Source: JAIOPA01 sp046076045 | GTDB lineage: Bacteria > Eisenbacteria > RBG-16-71-46 | Length of the DNA stretch: 64,000 nucleotides | Reading direction: 5' to 3' | Assembly (NCBI GenBank): GCA_046076045.1 | Contig: JBJTRI010000033.1 | Location: 1-64,000 of the forward strand | Shown: in pieces, positions 1 to 8,987 of the stretch | Layout: each line of letters begins with the position of its first letter | How positions within the stretch are numbered: position 1 is the stretch's first letter | Made by a program: the position numbers and the translations under genes | Notes under the pieces: generated by a model | The model's database searches: none | The model's input: only the letters and a program-made list of their open reading frames with translations | What the model was told of the DNA's origin: nothing

Positions 1-394
1 CATCACCGCCACGGACGCGAGACGGCTTCCACGTCGCGACAACAACTTAGGCCGACGGGGCCGGTCCGGACCGTGGGCGATCCGGGGCGCCAACAATCTT
101 CGAAGCACAACCAATCGCTCTGCCGCCCCCGCCACTTGACCCCGCCCCCCCCGACCTCTACCGTCGAGTGAGTGCGGCGAAGATCGTCGATGGCCGTGGA
201 TCGGCCGTCCTGAGCCTTCCGTCACCTGGCCCGCCCACGCAATCGCAACGACTTGCGACACCCGATGTCCCCGCCGCAGGGGCATCGACATCCTTCGCCG
301 CACAACCATGAACGTTCGCCGTACCCCGGTGGGGGCTCGAACCCTCCCGGTTCCGGGACCCACGGTCCCCTTCGCGCCCCCGAGCGCCCCCTCC
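1..394. other. upstream region without a supported gene
   Basis: I see no gene in this stretch. It carries one good promoter candidate (136-164) reading towards tgt, listed separately. Open frames exist here in several phases, but they have no family resemblance and simply run into or against tgt. If the promoter is the real one, the tgt transcript has an untranslated leader of roughly 220 bases. Confidence 0.4.
136..164 (+). promoter_or_regulatory. sigma-70-type promoter, tgt operon
   Basis: TTGACC at 136-141 and TACCGT at 159-164 are separated by 17 bases. The pattern matches other promoters in the window (TTGACC/TAGACT and TTGACG/TAACTT). It would drive tgt-yajC-def-fmt-rsmB and the genes behind them. 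Confidence 0.5.
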
Positions 395-1552
395 ATGCCC
401 TTCACGTTCCAACTCGAAGCCACAGACCCCGGCACCGGCGCGCGCGCCGGGCGCTTCACCACGTCCCACGGCGACGTACTCACCCCGGCGTTCATGCCGG
501 TGGGCACCGTGGGCTCGGTGAAGGGACTGGCCCCCGACGACCTCAAGGCCGCCGGGTGCGACATCCTGCTCTCGAACACCTACCACCTCATGCTGCGGCC
601 GGGCGTGGATACGGTCTCGCGCCTCGGCGGGCTGCACCGCTTCATGGCGTGGGACGGCGGCTCGATCCTCACCGACTCGGGCGGCTTCCAGGTCATGAGC
701 CTCTCGGACCTCAACAAGGTCACCGAGGAGGGGGTCGAGTTCCGCTCTCACCTCGACGGCTCCCGCCACATGCTGTCTCCCGAGGGCGCCATCCGGGTGC
801 AGGACGGGCTCGGCACCGACATCGCGATGTCGTTCGACCACCTCGTGCGCCTGCCGGCCCCGGCCGACGAGGTGCGCGAGGCCGTGGACCGCACGGTGCG
901 CTGGGCGCGCCGCGGGCTCGACGAGCGGGCGCGCCTGCGTGACCAGGGCCGCGGTGGCATGGCGTTGTTCGGCATCAACCAGGGCGGCACCGACGCGGTC
1001 GAGCGTGCGCGCTGCTTCGCGCAACTCGGGGCGATGGAGTTCGACGGGTTCGCGCTGGGCGGACTGTGGGTGGGCGAGGGGCGGTCGCTCGGACTCGAGA
1101 TGGTCGAACGCGATTGCCGCGAGTTCCCGACCGACAAGCCGCGCTACCTCATGGGCGTGGGTCACCCGGTCGACGTCGTCGAGGCGGTCGCGCGCGGCGT
1201 GGACATGATGGATTGCGTGCTGCCGACGCGGAACGCGCGGCGCGGCACGGTGTTCACCAGCACCGGGCGGCTCGTGGTCCGCAACGCGGCCTACGCGCAC
1301 GACGAGCGACCGCTCGACCCCGAGTGCGAGTGCGCGACCTGCGCGCGCTACACGCGCGCCTACCTGCGCCACCTCTTCGTCTCCGGTGAGCTGCTCGGCA
1401 TGCGGCTCGCCTCGGTGCACGCGGTGCACCACATGATCTCGCTCGTGCGCCGTGCGCGTCGGGCGGTCCTCGAGGGGCGGTACGCGGCCTTCCGCGCCGA
1501 CTTCCTCGAGCGCTTCGCGAGCCGCGACACGCTCGCTCCCGTCGGGTCCTGA
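395..1552 (+). CDS. tgt: queuine/preQ1 tRNA-guanine transglycosylase
   Basis: This enzyme exchanges guanine 34 for the queuosine precursor preQ1 in GUN-anticodon tRNAs. The 385-residue product is a normal length for the family. The general acid/base Asp is D94 in DSGGFQ and the nucleophilic Asp is D273 in the MMDCV segment just before PTRNARRG. The zinc site is visible as C311-x-C313-x2-C316 with H342. I start at ATG 395 because the homologous region begins with PFTFQLEATD. The open frame continues upstream to an ATG at 308, but those 29 residues look like noise. It is first in a run with yajC, def, fmt and rsmB. Placement beside yajC is common in bacteria. Confidence 0.95.
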   Translation: MPFTFQLEATDPGTGARAGRFTTSHGDVLTPAFMPVGTVGSVKGLAPDDLKAAGCDILLSNTYHLMLRPGVDTVSRLGGLHRFMAWDGGSILTDSGGFQVMSLSDLNKVTEEGVEFRSHLDGSRHMLSPEGAIRVQDGLGTDIAMSFDHLVRLPAPADEVREAVDRTVRWARRGLDERARLRDQGRGGMALFGINQGGTDAVERARCFAQLGAMEFDGFALGGLWVGEGRSLGLEMVERDCREFPTDKPRYLMGVGHPVDVVEAVARGVDMMDCVLPTRNARRGTVFTSTGRLVVRNAAYAHDERPLDPECECATCARYTRAYLRHLFVSGELLGMRLASVHAVHHMISLVRRARRAVLEGRYAAFRADFLERFASRDTLAPVGS

Positions 1553-1592
1553 CCCGGCGCGATCCCCACATCCCCAACCGAAAGGAAGCGGC

Positions 1593-1946
1593 ATGTTCGT
1601 GACCGATGCATTCGCGCAGGCGGCCGGAGCGGCGCCGGTGGACAACTCGCCCATGGCCCAGTTCTTCGCCGGGGGCCTCAGCTTCCCGGTCATGATGGCG
1701 CTCATGTTCGGCATCCTGTACTTCATGGTCATCCGTCCGCAGAACGCCGAGCGCAAGAAGCTCCAGCAGCGCATCGACGCGCTCAAGAAGGGCGACTCGG
1801 TGCTCACCACGAGCGGCATCTTCGCCACCGTCGTGAGCGTGTCGGGCGACAGCCTCGTGCTGCGCATCTCCGAGGAGACCAAGGTGACGTTCGCCAAGAG
1901 CGCCGTGGCCCAGGTCCTCGAAGACAAGACGCCCAAGGCCAGCTGA
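1593..1946 (+). CDS. yajC: preprotein translocase accessory subunit YajC
   Basis: A 117-residue inner-membrane protein of the SecDF-YajC complex. It has a short N-terminal periplasmic part, one membrane segment at about residues 32-50 (VMMALMFGILYFMVIRP) and the family signature RPQNAERKKLQQ. A small beta domain follows (GDSVLTTSGIFATV). ATG 1593 is preceded by AAAGGAAG. The stop codon overlaps the def start as TGATG, so the two are probably translationally coupled. secD and secF, the usual partners, are not in this window. Confidence 0.93.
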   Translation: MFVTDAFAQAAGAAPVDNSPMAQFFAGGLSFPVMMALMFGILYFMVIRPQNAERKKLQQRIDALKKGDSVLTTSGIFATVVSVSGDSLVLRISEETKVTFAKSAVAQVLEDKTPKAS

Positions 1947-2506
1947 TGTCCGTCCGTGCCGTGCGCATCTGGGGGGACCCGGTCCTCCGCCAGCGGGCCA
2001 AGCCCGTCACCGCGTTCGACGACCCGCTCCGCGAGCTGGTCGCCGACCTGTTCGACACCATGAAGGTGTACGACGGCTGCGGTCTCGCCGCGCCGCAGGT
2101 CGGCGTGTCGCAGCGGCTGTTCGTGGTCGGTTTCGACGACGACGAGGGCCAGCCGCTGCGGTTGGTGGTGGTGAACCCGGAGCTCTCCGATCGCAAGGGC
2201 AAGGACTCCATGGAGGAGGGCTGCCTGTCAATCCCGCACCTGCGCGGATCGGTGGAGCGGCCCACGCGCGTGGTGCTGCGCGCGCAGGACGAGCACGGTC
2301 AGCCCTACGAGGTCGTGGCCGAGGGTTTCCTCGCACGCGTGCTGCAGCACGAGTACGACCACCTCGAGGGCGTGATGTTCCCCGATCGCATGTCCCCGCT
2401 GCGGCGCCAGTTCCTGCGCCGCGACCTCGACGCGCTCGCGCGTGGCGAGGTCCCCGAGGGCTATCACCCCGGCGAGCCGGATCCTTCGGGCGGGAGGAGC
2501 ATCTGA
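1946..2506 (+). CDS. def: peptide deformylase
   Basis: Removes the formyl group from the N-terminal methionine of nascent proteins. All three family motifs are present: GCGLAAPQ, EEGCLSIP with metal ligand C93, and QHEYDH with metal ligands H135 and H139. At 186 residues it has the usual length. The start ATG overlaps the yajC stop. fmt, which installs the formyl group removed here, follows within about a dozen bases, the classical def-fmt pairing. Confidence 0.96.
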   Translation: MSVRAVRIWGDPVLRQRAKPVTAFDDPLRELVADLFDTMKVYDGCGLAAPQVGVSQRLFVVGFDDDEGQPLRLVVVNPELSDRKGKDSMEEGCLSIPHLRGSVERPTRVVLRAQDEHGQPYEVVAEGFLARVLQHEYDHLEGVMFPDRMSPLRRQFLRRDLDALARGEVPEGYHPGEPDPSGGRSI

Positions 2507-2517
2507 GCCGTCCCCGG

Positions 2518-3456
2518 GTGGTGTTCATGGGCACGCCGGCGTTCTCGGTGCCCGCGTTGCGCGCGGTCGCGGCCGCGTGCGACGTCGTCATGGTGGTGAC
2601 GCAGCCCGACCGTCCGAGCGGACGCGGGCAGCGCACGCACGAGTCCGAGGTCGCGCGCGTCGCGCACGAGCTCGGGCTGCCCGTGATGCGCCCCGCCGAC
2701 ATGCGCGCGCCCGAGGTGCGCGACGCGCTCGCCGCGCTCGCGGCCGACGCGTTCGCGGTGGTGGCGTTCGGCGCCATCCTCACGCCCGAGGTGCTGGCGC
2801 TGCCGCGGTTCGGTTGCGTCAACCTGCACGGCTCGCTGCTGCCCGACTACCGCGGCGCCTCGCCTGTGCAACGGGCGCTGTGGGACGGCCACACCACGAC
2901 CGGCGTGTGCACCATCCTCATGGACGAGGGGATCGACACCGGCGACGTGCTCGCCTCGCGCACGGAGGCGATTCGCGACGACGACGATGCGGCTTCGCTG
3001 GCCGCGCGGTTGGCCGAGTCGGGCGGGCCGCTGCTCGCCGAGAGCGTGCTGGCGCTCGTTGCGGGGCGTGCCACGCGCACGCCGCAGGACCGCGCCGCGG
3101 GCAGCTACGCGCGCAAGTTGCGCAAGACGGATGGGATCGTGGACTGGGCGTTGCCGGCCCGCACGGTGTGGGCGCGCGCGCGTGCCGTCACGCCGTGGCC
3201 GGGCGCGACCACCACGTTCCGCGGGCGGCGCGTGCTCCTCGTGCGCGCACTGCCGGAGGACGGTCCGGGCGGAGTGCCCGGGACACTGCTCGGCGTGGAT
3301 GCCGGTGGGGTAGGGGTCGCGTGCGGCACGGGTGTGCTGCGCGTGACGAGGTTGAAGCCGGAGGGGCGCGCGGAACTCGACGCCGCCGAGTGGGCGCGAG
3401 GAGCGCGTATCCAGCCGGGTGAACGATTCGAGACCATCCAGGAGCCGACGACGTGA
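2518..3456 (+). CDS. fmt: methionyl-tRNA formyltransferase
   Basis: Formylates initiator Met-tRNA using 10-formyl-tetrahydrofolate. The catalytic core N102-L-H104-G-S-L-L-P-D-Y-R-G is intact, and the N-terminus VVFMGTPAF is typical. I use GTG 2518 as start. A few in-frame residues upstream (from a CTG at 2503, inside the def stop region) also resemble the family start, so the true initiation codon may be non-standard. The C-terminal anticodon-arm-binding domain is complete. The end overlaps the rsmB start as GTGA. Confidence 0.94.
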   Translation: MVFMGTPAFSVPALRAVAAACDVVMVVTQPDRPSGRGQRTHESEVARVAHELGLPVMRPADMRAPEVRDALAALAADAFAVVAFGAILTPEVLALPRFGCVNLHGSLLPDYRGASPVQRALWDGHTTTGVCTILMDEGIDTGDVLASRTEAIRDDDDAASLAARLAESGGPLLAESVLALVAGRATRTPQDRAAGSYARKLRKTDGIVDWALPARTVWARARAVTPWPGATTTFRGRRVLLVRALPEDGPGGVPGTLLGVDAGGVGVACGTGVLRVTRLKPEGRAELDAAEWARGARIQPGERFETIQEPTT

Positions 3457-5438
3457 CCAGTGATCGACGCAGCACCCCAAGACCGGGCCCCCGGCCCTCC
3501 CCGCGCCCCGGCGCACGCCCTCGCAGCGAGGGTGGCTTCGCGCCGCGTGGTCCGCGTACGGGTCCGCCGCGCGACGGTGGCTACGCGCCGCGTGGTCCGC
3601 GCACGGGGCCGCCGCGCGACGGTGGTTACGCGCCGCGTGGTCCGCGTACGGGCCCGCCGCGCGAGGGTGGCTACGCGCCGCGTGGTCCGCGTACGGGTCC
3701 GCCGCGCGACGGTGGTTACGCGCCGCGTGGCCCGCGTACGGGTCCGCCGCGCGAGGGTGGTTACGCGCCGCGTGGTCCGCGCACGGGTTCACCGCGCGAG
3801 GGTGGCTACGCGCCGCGTGGTCCGCGCACGGGCCCGCCGCGCGAGGGTGGCTTCCGGCCGCGCCCCGACGGGGGTGCGCGCAGCTTCGATCGGCCGCGTC
3901 CGTTCACGCGCGATGACGGTCAGGCCGGTGCCGAGAACCGTTCGAACCCGGCGTACCCGCGACCGGGCCGTACGCGCTATCGGCGTGACGGCACCGCTTC
4001 GCCGGCGGCTTCGGGTTGGGCTCGTCCGCAGGACGGGACGCGCGAGCGCCCGCACCGCGAGTCGCGTCCCGACCAGCGGTCGTGGCCGCCGGTGAGCACC
4101 GACGGTCCGTCGCTGCCGGCCGATCCGCGCGAGGCCGCGCTTCGCATCCTGCACGCCGTGGACACGCGCAGCGCGTTCAGCGACCGCCTTCTAGACGGCG
4201 CGCATGCGCGTCCGGGCGCCGACCCGCGCGACAAGGCGCTCCTCCACGAGCTCGTGAAGGGTTCGCTGCGCTGGCGTGGTCGTCTCGACGCCGCGCTCGA
4301 TGCCCGCGTGCACGTCGGGCTCGCCAACACGCAGCCGTGGATCCGCAACATCCTGCGCCTCGGCGCCTACCAGATCCTGTTCCTCGACCGCGTGCCGGCG
4401 CACGCGGCCGTGGACGAGTCGGTGAAGCTGGCCCACAAGTACGCGCACCCCGGTGCGGCCGGACTCGTGAACAGCGTGCTGCGCCGTCTCGCCGAGGAGC
4501 GCGACACCATCCGCTGGCCCGAGGCCGACGACGCCGACGCGCTCGCGGTGTGGGGTTCGCACCCGCGTTGGATCGTCGAGCGCTGGCTCGAGCGCTTCGG
4601 GCCCGCCGAGACGCGCGCGCTGCTCGAGGCCGACAACCGCGCCGTCCCGACCGGGCTGCGCAACAACTCGCTGCGCCAGACGCGGGAGCAGCTCGTCGAG
4701 CTGCTCGCGCGCGAGGGTGTCGAGGCCCGCATCGGCACGCTCTCGCCCGACCTCGTGTGGGTCGAGGGTCATCACTCGCCGGGAGCGCTGCACTGCTTCC
4801 AGGCCGGCCTGTGCACCGCGCAGGACGAGAGCGAGGCGCTCGTCGCCCGCGTCGTCGCCCCGCGCAAGCACGATCGCGTGCTCGACCTGTGCGCGGCCCC
4901 CGGCGGCAAGAGCTCGCACCTCGCCGAGCTCATGGGCGACGAGGGCGAGATCTGGGCGATGGAGCGCGACCCGCACCGGGTCGAGACGCTCGAGGCCACG
5001 CTGTCCCGACTCGGCGTGCACTCCGTGCACGTCGCGCAGGGCGACGGTCGCACCTACGAGTTCCCGATGCCGTTCGATCGCGCGCTCGTGGATGCCCCGT
5101 GCAGCGGCATGGGCGTGCTCGCACGCCGGGCCGACGCGCGCTGGCGCAAGGGCCCCGAGGTGCTGGCCGAGATGCCGCCCGTGCAGCTCGAGTTGCTGGC
5201 GGCCGCGGCGCGACACCTCGCCCCGGGTGGCACGCTGGTCTACAGCGTGTGCTCGTTCGAGCCCGAGGAGACCGACCACGTCATCGCGCGCTTCCTCGCG
5301 ACGCACCCCGGCTGGACGCTCGAGAGCGTCGCGGACTCGGTGCCCGCGAGCGTCGTGACGCCCGAGGGCACCATGCGCGTGCTGCCGCACCTGCACGGTT
5401 GCGACGGTGCGTTCGCGGCGAGGTTGCGCAAGCCGTGA
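3453..5438 (+). CDS. rsmB: 16S rRNA (cytosine 967-C5) methyltransferase with repetitive N-terminal extension
   Basis: Residues ~215-360 form the NusB-like RNA-binding domain, and residues ~385-661 the SAM-dependent methyltransferase. SAM site VLDLCAAPGGKSSH is visible, along with catalytic C550 in DAPCSGMG and C600 in YSVCSFEPEE. Usual RsmB proteins have about 430-450 residues; this one has 661. The extra ~215 residues are basic and disordered and contain seven 15-residue repeats (see the repeat entry), rich in RGP and RTG. They look like a nucleic-acid-binding tail. The start GTG overlaps the fmt stop, and GGAG lies 8 bases upstream. The reading frame from repeat to catalytic domain is continuous, so the fusion is real. 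Confidence 0.92.
   Translation: MTSDRRSTPRPGPRPSPRPGARPRSEGGFAPRGPRTGPPRDGGYAPRGPRTGPPRDGGYAPRGPRTGPPREGGYAPRGPRTGPPRDGGYAPRGPRTGPPREGGYAPRGPRTGSPREGGYAPRGPRTGPPREGGFRPRPDGGARSFDRPRPFTRDDGQAGAENRSNPAYPRPGRTRYRRDGTASPAASGWARPQDGTRERPHRESRPDQRSWPPVSTDGPSLPADPREAALRILHAVDTRSAFSDRLLDGAHARPGADPRDKALLHELVKGSLRWRGRLDAALDARVHVGLANTQPWIRNILRLGAYQILFLDRVPAHAAVDESVKLAHKYAHPGAAGLVNSVLRRLAEERDTIRWPEADDADALAVWGSHPRWIVERWLERFGPAETRALLEADNRAVPTGLRNNSLRQTREQLVELLAREGVEARIGTLSPDLVWVEGHHSPGALHCFQAGLCTAQDESEALVARVVAPRKHDRVLDLCAAPGGKSSHLAELMGDEGEIWAMERDPHRVETLEATLSRLGVHSVHVAQGDGRTYEFPMPFDRALVDAPCSGMGVLARRADARWRKGPEVLAEMPPVQLELLAAAARHLAPGGTLVYSVCSFEPEETDHVIARFLATHPGWTLESVADSVPASVVTPEGTMRVLPHLHGCDGAFAARLRKP
3531..3845 (+). 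repeat. seven tandem 45-bp coding repeats in rsmB
   Basis: Seven consecutive 45-base units encode GGYAPRGPRTGPPRD or close variants (first unit F for Y, last residue D or E, one S for P in unit six). They occupy residues 27-131 of the rsmB product. Units differ only by silent or D/E changes, which suggests recent expansion and possible copy-number variation between strains. Confidence 0.93.
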
Positions 5439-6295
5439 GCGACGAGCGGCCCGATCCGCAGGACGCCCCCGACGCTCGCGTCGCGGGGCCCGGCGGGGAG
5501 GGCGGGCCTGCGGACGGGGCCCCTGCGCCCGCGACCCCGGAGCCGCCCGCGCGGCCCGGGGTCGTGGCGCGCGCGCGGCGGGTGGCGCGCGACCTGTTCG
5601 TGACGGTCGGCCTGGTGGGAGCGGCGTTCGTGGTCGGGTTGCTGCTGTTCAACTTCGCCATCATGCCGCGGTTCGTGCACCACACCGCGGTCGTGCGCGT
5701 GCCCGACCTCGTGAACCTCACCTACGAGCAGGCCGAGCAGGTCGCGGTGCGCGGCGAGGTCACGCTGTCGCGCGCGGGCGAACGCTTCGATCCCGGCGTC
5801 GAGCGCGGCCGCATCGTGCAGCAGGACCCGCTGCCGGGCACCCCGGTGCGCGGTCGGGCGCGCATCGCGGTGGTCGTGAGTCTGGGCGAGGAGTTCAGCA
5901 GCGTGCCCGCGTTGCACGGCGAGCCGCGCCGCAGCGCCGAACTGCTGCTCGAGCGCGCCGGTCTGGTGCGCGGCGGCGTGACGCGCGTGCCGAGCGACGA
6001 CGAGCCCGAGGGTGCGGTCGTCGCGACCGACCCGCCGGCCGAGACCGTGCTGCCGCGCGGCGGCCGCGTCGCGTTGCTGGTGTCGTCGGGCCCCGGTGAG
6101 CAGGCGTTCGCGATGCCCGACCTCGTCGGGCGCGAGATCACGCGCGTCACGCGCCAGCTCGAGGGGCAGGGCTTCACCGTCATCGTGGCGTCGTCGGCGG
6201 TCGGTCCGATCGTGTCGCAGGAACCCGCCCCCGGGGCGCGCCTCACGCGCGCCGAGACCATCACGCTGCGCGCGGGCAGTCGCGTGATACGCTGA
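5435..6295 (+). CDS. membrane-anchored PASTA-domain protein
   Basis: A 286-residue protein with a Pro/Ala-rich cytoplasmic stretch (1-50), one membrane segment at about 58-80 (FVTVGLVGAAFVVGLLLF) and three extracytoplasmic PASTA repeats. The repeats begin near RVPDLVNLTYEQAEQVA, SVPALHGEPRRSAELL and AMPDLVGREITRVTRQL. PASTA domains bind peptidoglycan or muropeptides and usually belong to Ser/Thr kinases or PBPs. No kinase or transpeptidase domain is present, so this is a stand-alone wall sensor or anchor. It starts at GTG overlapping the rsmB stop (GTGA). Confidence 0.85.
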   Translation: MSDERPDPQDAPDARVAGPGGEGGPADGAPAPATPEPPARPGVVARARRVARDLFVTVGLVGAAFVVGLLLFNFAIMPRFVHHTAVVRVPDLVNLTYEQAEQVAVRGEVTLSRAGERFDPGVERGRIVQQDPLPGTPVRGRARIAVVVSLGEEFSSVPALHGEPRRSAELLLERAGLVRGGVTRVPSDDEPEGAVVATDPPAETVLPRGGRVALLVSSGPGEQAFAMPDLVGREITRVTRQLEGQGFTVIVASSAVGPIVSQEPAPGARLTRAETITLRAGSRVIR

Positions 6296-6342
6296 CGCGG
6301 CGCCCGTTCCCACCGCCCTCACGACCGGAGACCGGACCCGTC

Positions 6343-7008
6343 ATGACCGCCCGTCCGCCCATCATCGCGCCGAGCCTGCTCGCCGCCGACTTCTCGAAGC
6401 TCGCCGACGAACTCGCGCTCTGCGATCCCACACGGGACTGGGTCCACTGCGACGTCATGGACCACCACTTCGTGCCCAACCTCACGTTCGGGCCCATCGT
6501 GGTGTCGGCCGCGCGCAAGCTCACCACCGCGACGCTCGACGTCCACCTCATGATGGACCGGCCGTGGCTCATGGTGGACGAGTTCCGCAAGGCCGGCGCC
6601 GACCTCATCACCGTGCACCTCGAGGCCTGCCGCGAGACGCGCGAGGTGCTGCGCCAGATCCGTGCCACCGGCGCGCGCGCGGGCCTGGCGATCCGCCCCG
6701 GCACGCCGTACGCGGCCGCCGCGCCCTACCTGCCCGACCTCGACCTGTTCCTCGTCATGACCGTCGAGCCCGGCTTCGGGGGCCAGTCGTTCATGCCCGA
6801 CATGATGGAGAAGGTCGCGGCCGCCCGCGAGGAGCGCGCCCGTCGCAACCTCGGGTTCCTCATCGAGGTGGATGGTGGCATCGCCGCGGACACCGCCCGC
6901 ACCGCCCGCGAGGCGGGGGCCGACGTGTTCGTGGCCGGCAACGGCGTGTTCCGCGCCCCCGACCCGCGCGCCGCGCTGGCCGGGATCCGGGCCGCGGTCA
7001 CCGCCTGA
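6343..7008 (+). CDS. rpe: ribulose-phosphate 3-epimerase
   Basis: Interconverts ribulose 5-phosphate and xylulose 5-phosphate in the pentose phosphate pathway. The 221-residue TIM barrel shows the family motifs IAPSLLAADF, HCDVMDHHFVPN (metal and catalytic His/Asp) and VEPGFGGQSFMP, then DGGIAADT near the phosphate site. It lies 47 bases after the PASTA gene and is probably the last member of the tgt run. An rsmB-PASTA-rpe order is seen in several phyla, where the PASTA gene is replaced by a kinase gene. Confidence 0.95.
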   Translation: MTARPPIIAPSLLAADFSKLADELALCDPTRDWVHCDVMDHHFVPNLTFGPIVVSAARKLTTATLDVHLMMDRPWLMVDEFRKAGADLITVHLEACRETREVLRQIRATGARAGLAIRPGTPYAAAAPYLPDLDLFLVMTVEPGFGGQSFMPDMMEKVAAAREERARRNLGFLIEVDGGIAADTARTAREAGADVFVAGNGVFRAPDPRAALAGIRAAVTA

Positions 7009-7094
7009 GACGGGCCCGCGGGCGCATTCCGGGCGGCCTCCGGCGGCCATGATGTGGTAGTTTCCCCGGTTCCGACATCACCCTAGGGGTTCCC

Positions 7095-8423
7095 GTGTTC
7101 GAATCGCTCTCCGACCGGCTGCAAGGCATCCTCCGCAACCTCAGCGGACAGGGTCGCCTGACGCCGGACAACATCCGCGAGTCGCTGCGAGACGTGCGCC
7201 GTGCACTGCTCGAAGCCGACGTGCCCGTCACCGTGGCCAAGGAGTTCGTGGCCCGGGTCGAGGAGCGCGCGGTCGGCGAGGAGGTGCTGCGCAGCCTCTC
7301 GCCCGGACAGCAGGTGGTCGGGGTCGTGCACGAGGAACTGGTGCGACTGCTCGGCGAGTCGCGCGTCACGCTCGCGGGCTCGCCGCACGTGCCCACCGTG
7401 GTGCTGCTCGCCGGCCTGCAGGGCTCGGGCAAGACCACGTTCGCGGGCAAGCTCGCGGTCTGGCTCAAGGCGCGCGGCAAGCGCACCCTCCTGGTGTCCG
7501 CCGACATCTACCGGCCCGCCGCCATCGACCAGCTCGAGCGCGTCGCGCGCACCGCCGACGCCGGCTTCTGGCGCGCGCCCGACGGCACCTCGCCGCACGA
7601 CATCGCGGCCGGTGCGCTCGAGCAGGCCCGCACGCGCGGCTTCGACTTCCTGCTGCTCGACACCGCCGGCCGCCTGCACGTGGACGACGAGCTCATGGTC
7701 GAGCTCGAGGACCTCAAGCGCACCGTGCGCGCGCACCAGGTGCTGCTCGTGGTGGACGGCATGATCGGGCAGGAGTCGGTGCGCGTCGGGCAGACGTTCG
7801 CCGAGCGCATCGGCGTGGACGGTGTCGTGCTGTCCAAGATGGACGGCGACGCGCGCGGTGGCGCCGCGCTGTCGCTGCGCCAGGTCACGGGCAAGCCGAT
7901 CCTGTTCCTCGGCACGGGCGAGAAGCTCGACGGGCTCGAGGTGTTCGACGCCGGGCGGCTCGCGGGCCGCATCCTCGGCATGGGCGACGTCGTCGGGCTC
8001 GTGGAGCGCGCCCAGCAGGCGGTCACCACCGGCGAGGCCGAGCGGCTGGCCGCCCGCATGCGCAAGTCGGAGTTCACGCTCGAGGACTTCCTCGAGCAGC
8101 TCCGGAGCGTCCGCCGCATGGGTCCGCTCGAGGACCTCGTCAAGATGATCCCCGGGGCCCCCAAGCAGGCCCTGGAGCGGATGGGCCCGGCCAAGGACCA
8201 GCTCAAGCGGTACGAGGCCATCCTCCTCAGCATGACGCTCAAGGAGCGCCGCCTCCCCCGGGTGCTCGACGGCAGCCGCCGTCGGCGCATCGCGGCGGGC
8301 AGCGGCACGTCGGTCCAGGAGGTCAACCGGCTGCTCAAGGACTTCGAGCAGGCCCGGACCATGATGAAGGCGCTCAAACAGGGCCCCCGGGGGCTTGCAG
8401 CCCTCCGCGGCCGGATGCGCTAG
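7095..8423 (+). CDS. ffh: signal recognition particle protein Ffh
   Basis: GTPase of the signal recognition particle, which targets nascent membrane proteins. It has the N domain (1-95), G domain with GLQGSGKTT, DTAGR and KMDGDARGG, and the Met-rich M domain from about residue 300 (FTLEDFLEQL). The length is 442 residues. The start is GTG 7095 with AGGGG upstream. The G domain ends with the usual GTGEKLDGLEVF. A TAGACT element at 8421-8426 overlaps the stop codon and could be a -10 box for rpsP. Confidence 0.96.
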   Translation: MFESLSDRLQGILRNLSGQGRLTPDNIRESLRDVRRALLEADVPVTVAKEFVARVEERAVGEEVLRSLSPGQQVVGVVHEELVRLLGESRVTLAGSPHVPTVVLLAGLQGSGKTTFAGKLAVWLKARGKRTLLVSADIYRPAAIDQLERVARTADAGFWRAPDGTSPHDIAAGALEQARTRGFDFLLLDTAGRLHVDDELMVELEDLKRTVRAHQVLLVVDGMIGQESVRVGQTFAERIGVDGVVLSKMDGDARGGAALSLRQVTGKPILFLGTGEKLDGLEVFDAGRLAGRILGMGDVVGLVERAQQAVTTGEAERLAARMRKSEFTLEDFLEQLRSVRRMGPLEDLVKMIPGAPKQALERMGPAKDQLKRYEAILLSMTLKERRLPRVLDGSRRRRIAAGSGTSVQEVNRLLKDFEQARTMMKALKQGPRGLAALRGRMR

Positions 8424-8483
8424 ACTACGCCGAACCCCCGGGCCGCCCTGCGGCCCCTCGAACCCACAAGGAGAATCCTCAGC

Positions 8484-8894
8484 ATGGCGGTCGTCATTCG
8501 CATGATGCGGGCCGGAGCCAAGAAGCGGCCCTTCTATCGGATCGTGGTGGCGGACTCGCGTCGTCAGCGCGACGGTCGTTTCGTCGAGATCCTGGGTTAC
8601 TACGACCCGATGGCGAAGCCGTTCGCCGTGAAGATGGACGAGGAGAAGGTCAAGGCCTGGATCGCGCAGGGCGCGCAGCCCTCGACGCAGGCGGCCTCGC
8701 TGTTCCGTCGCGCCGGCATCATCGCCGCGCGTCCGAGCAAGCCGACCTCGACCAAGAAGAAGGCCGCGGCCTCGGGTGCGAAGAAGAAGGCCGTCGCGCG
8801 CAAGCGTCCCCGCAAGGTGACGGAGCGCAAGGAGAAGGCCAAGGCGACGCGCGCGAAGCGCAAGGCCACGGCCAAGGCCAAGGCGAAGGCCTGA
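8484..8894 (+). CDS. rpsP: 30S ribosomal protein S16 with long basic tail
   Basis: Residues 1-80 are a standard S16 (IRMMRAGAKKRPFYRIVVAD start, GRFVEILGYYDP). The family is usually 80-90 residues; here a further ~50-residue Lys/Arg/Ala tail brings it to 136. The usual partners rimM, trmD and rplS do not follow; a carbonic anhydrase gene does. AAGGAG stands upstream of ATG 8484. The ffh-rpsP order is classical. Confidence 0.95.
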   Translation: MAVVIRMMRAGAKKRPFYRIVVADSRRQRDGRFVEILGYYDPMAKPFAVKMDEEKVKAWIAQGAQPSTQAASLFRRAGIIAARPSKPTSTKKKAAASGAKKKAVARKRPRKVTERKEKAKATRAKRKATAKAKAKA

Positions 8895-8987
8895 GTCCGT
8901 TCCGGCCCGCCCGCGGCGGGGCCCGGTGCATCGAGTGATGCCCGAGCCTCCCGCGCGGTGGGCCGGTCCCTATCCGGGAGGCGAGTC

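Noticed and set aside
320..360. Minus-strand tRNA T-arm-like sequence (GGTTCGAGCC)
   Set aside because: The stem does not pair beyond three bases and no acceptor, D-arm or anticodon arm can be built around it.
3531..3845. CRISPR-like array
   Set aside because: The 45-bp units are contiguous without spacers and are in frame within rsmB.
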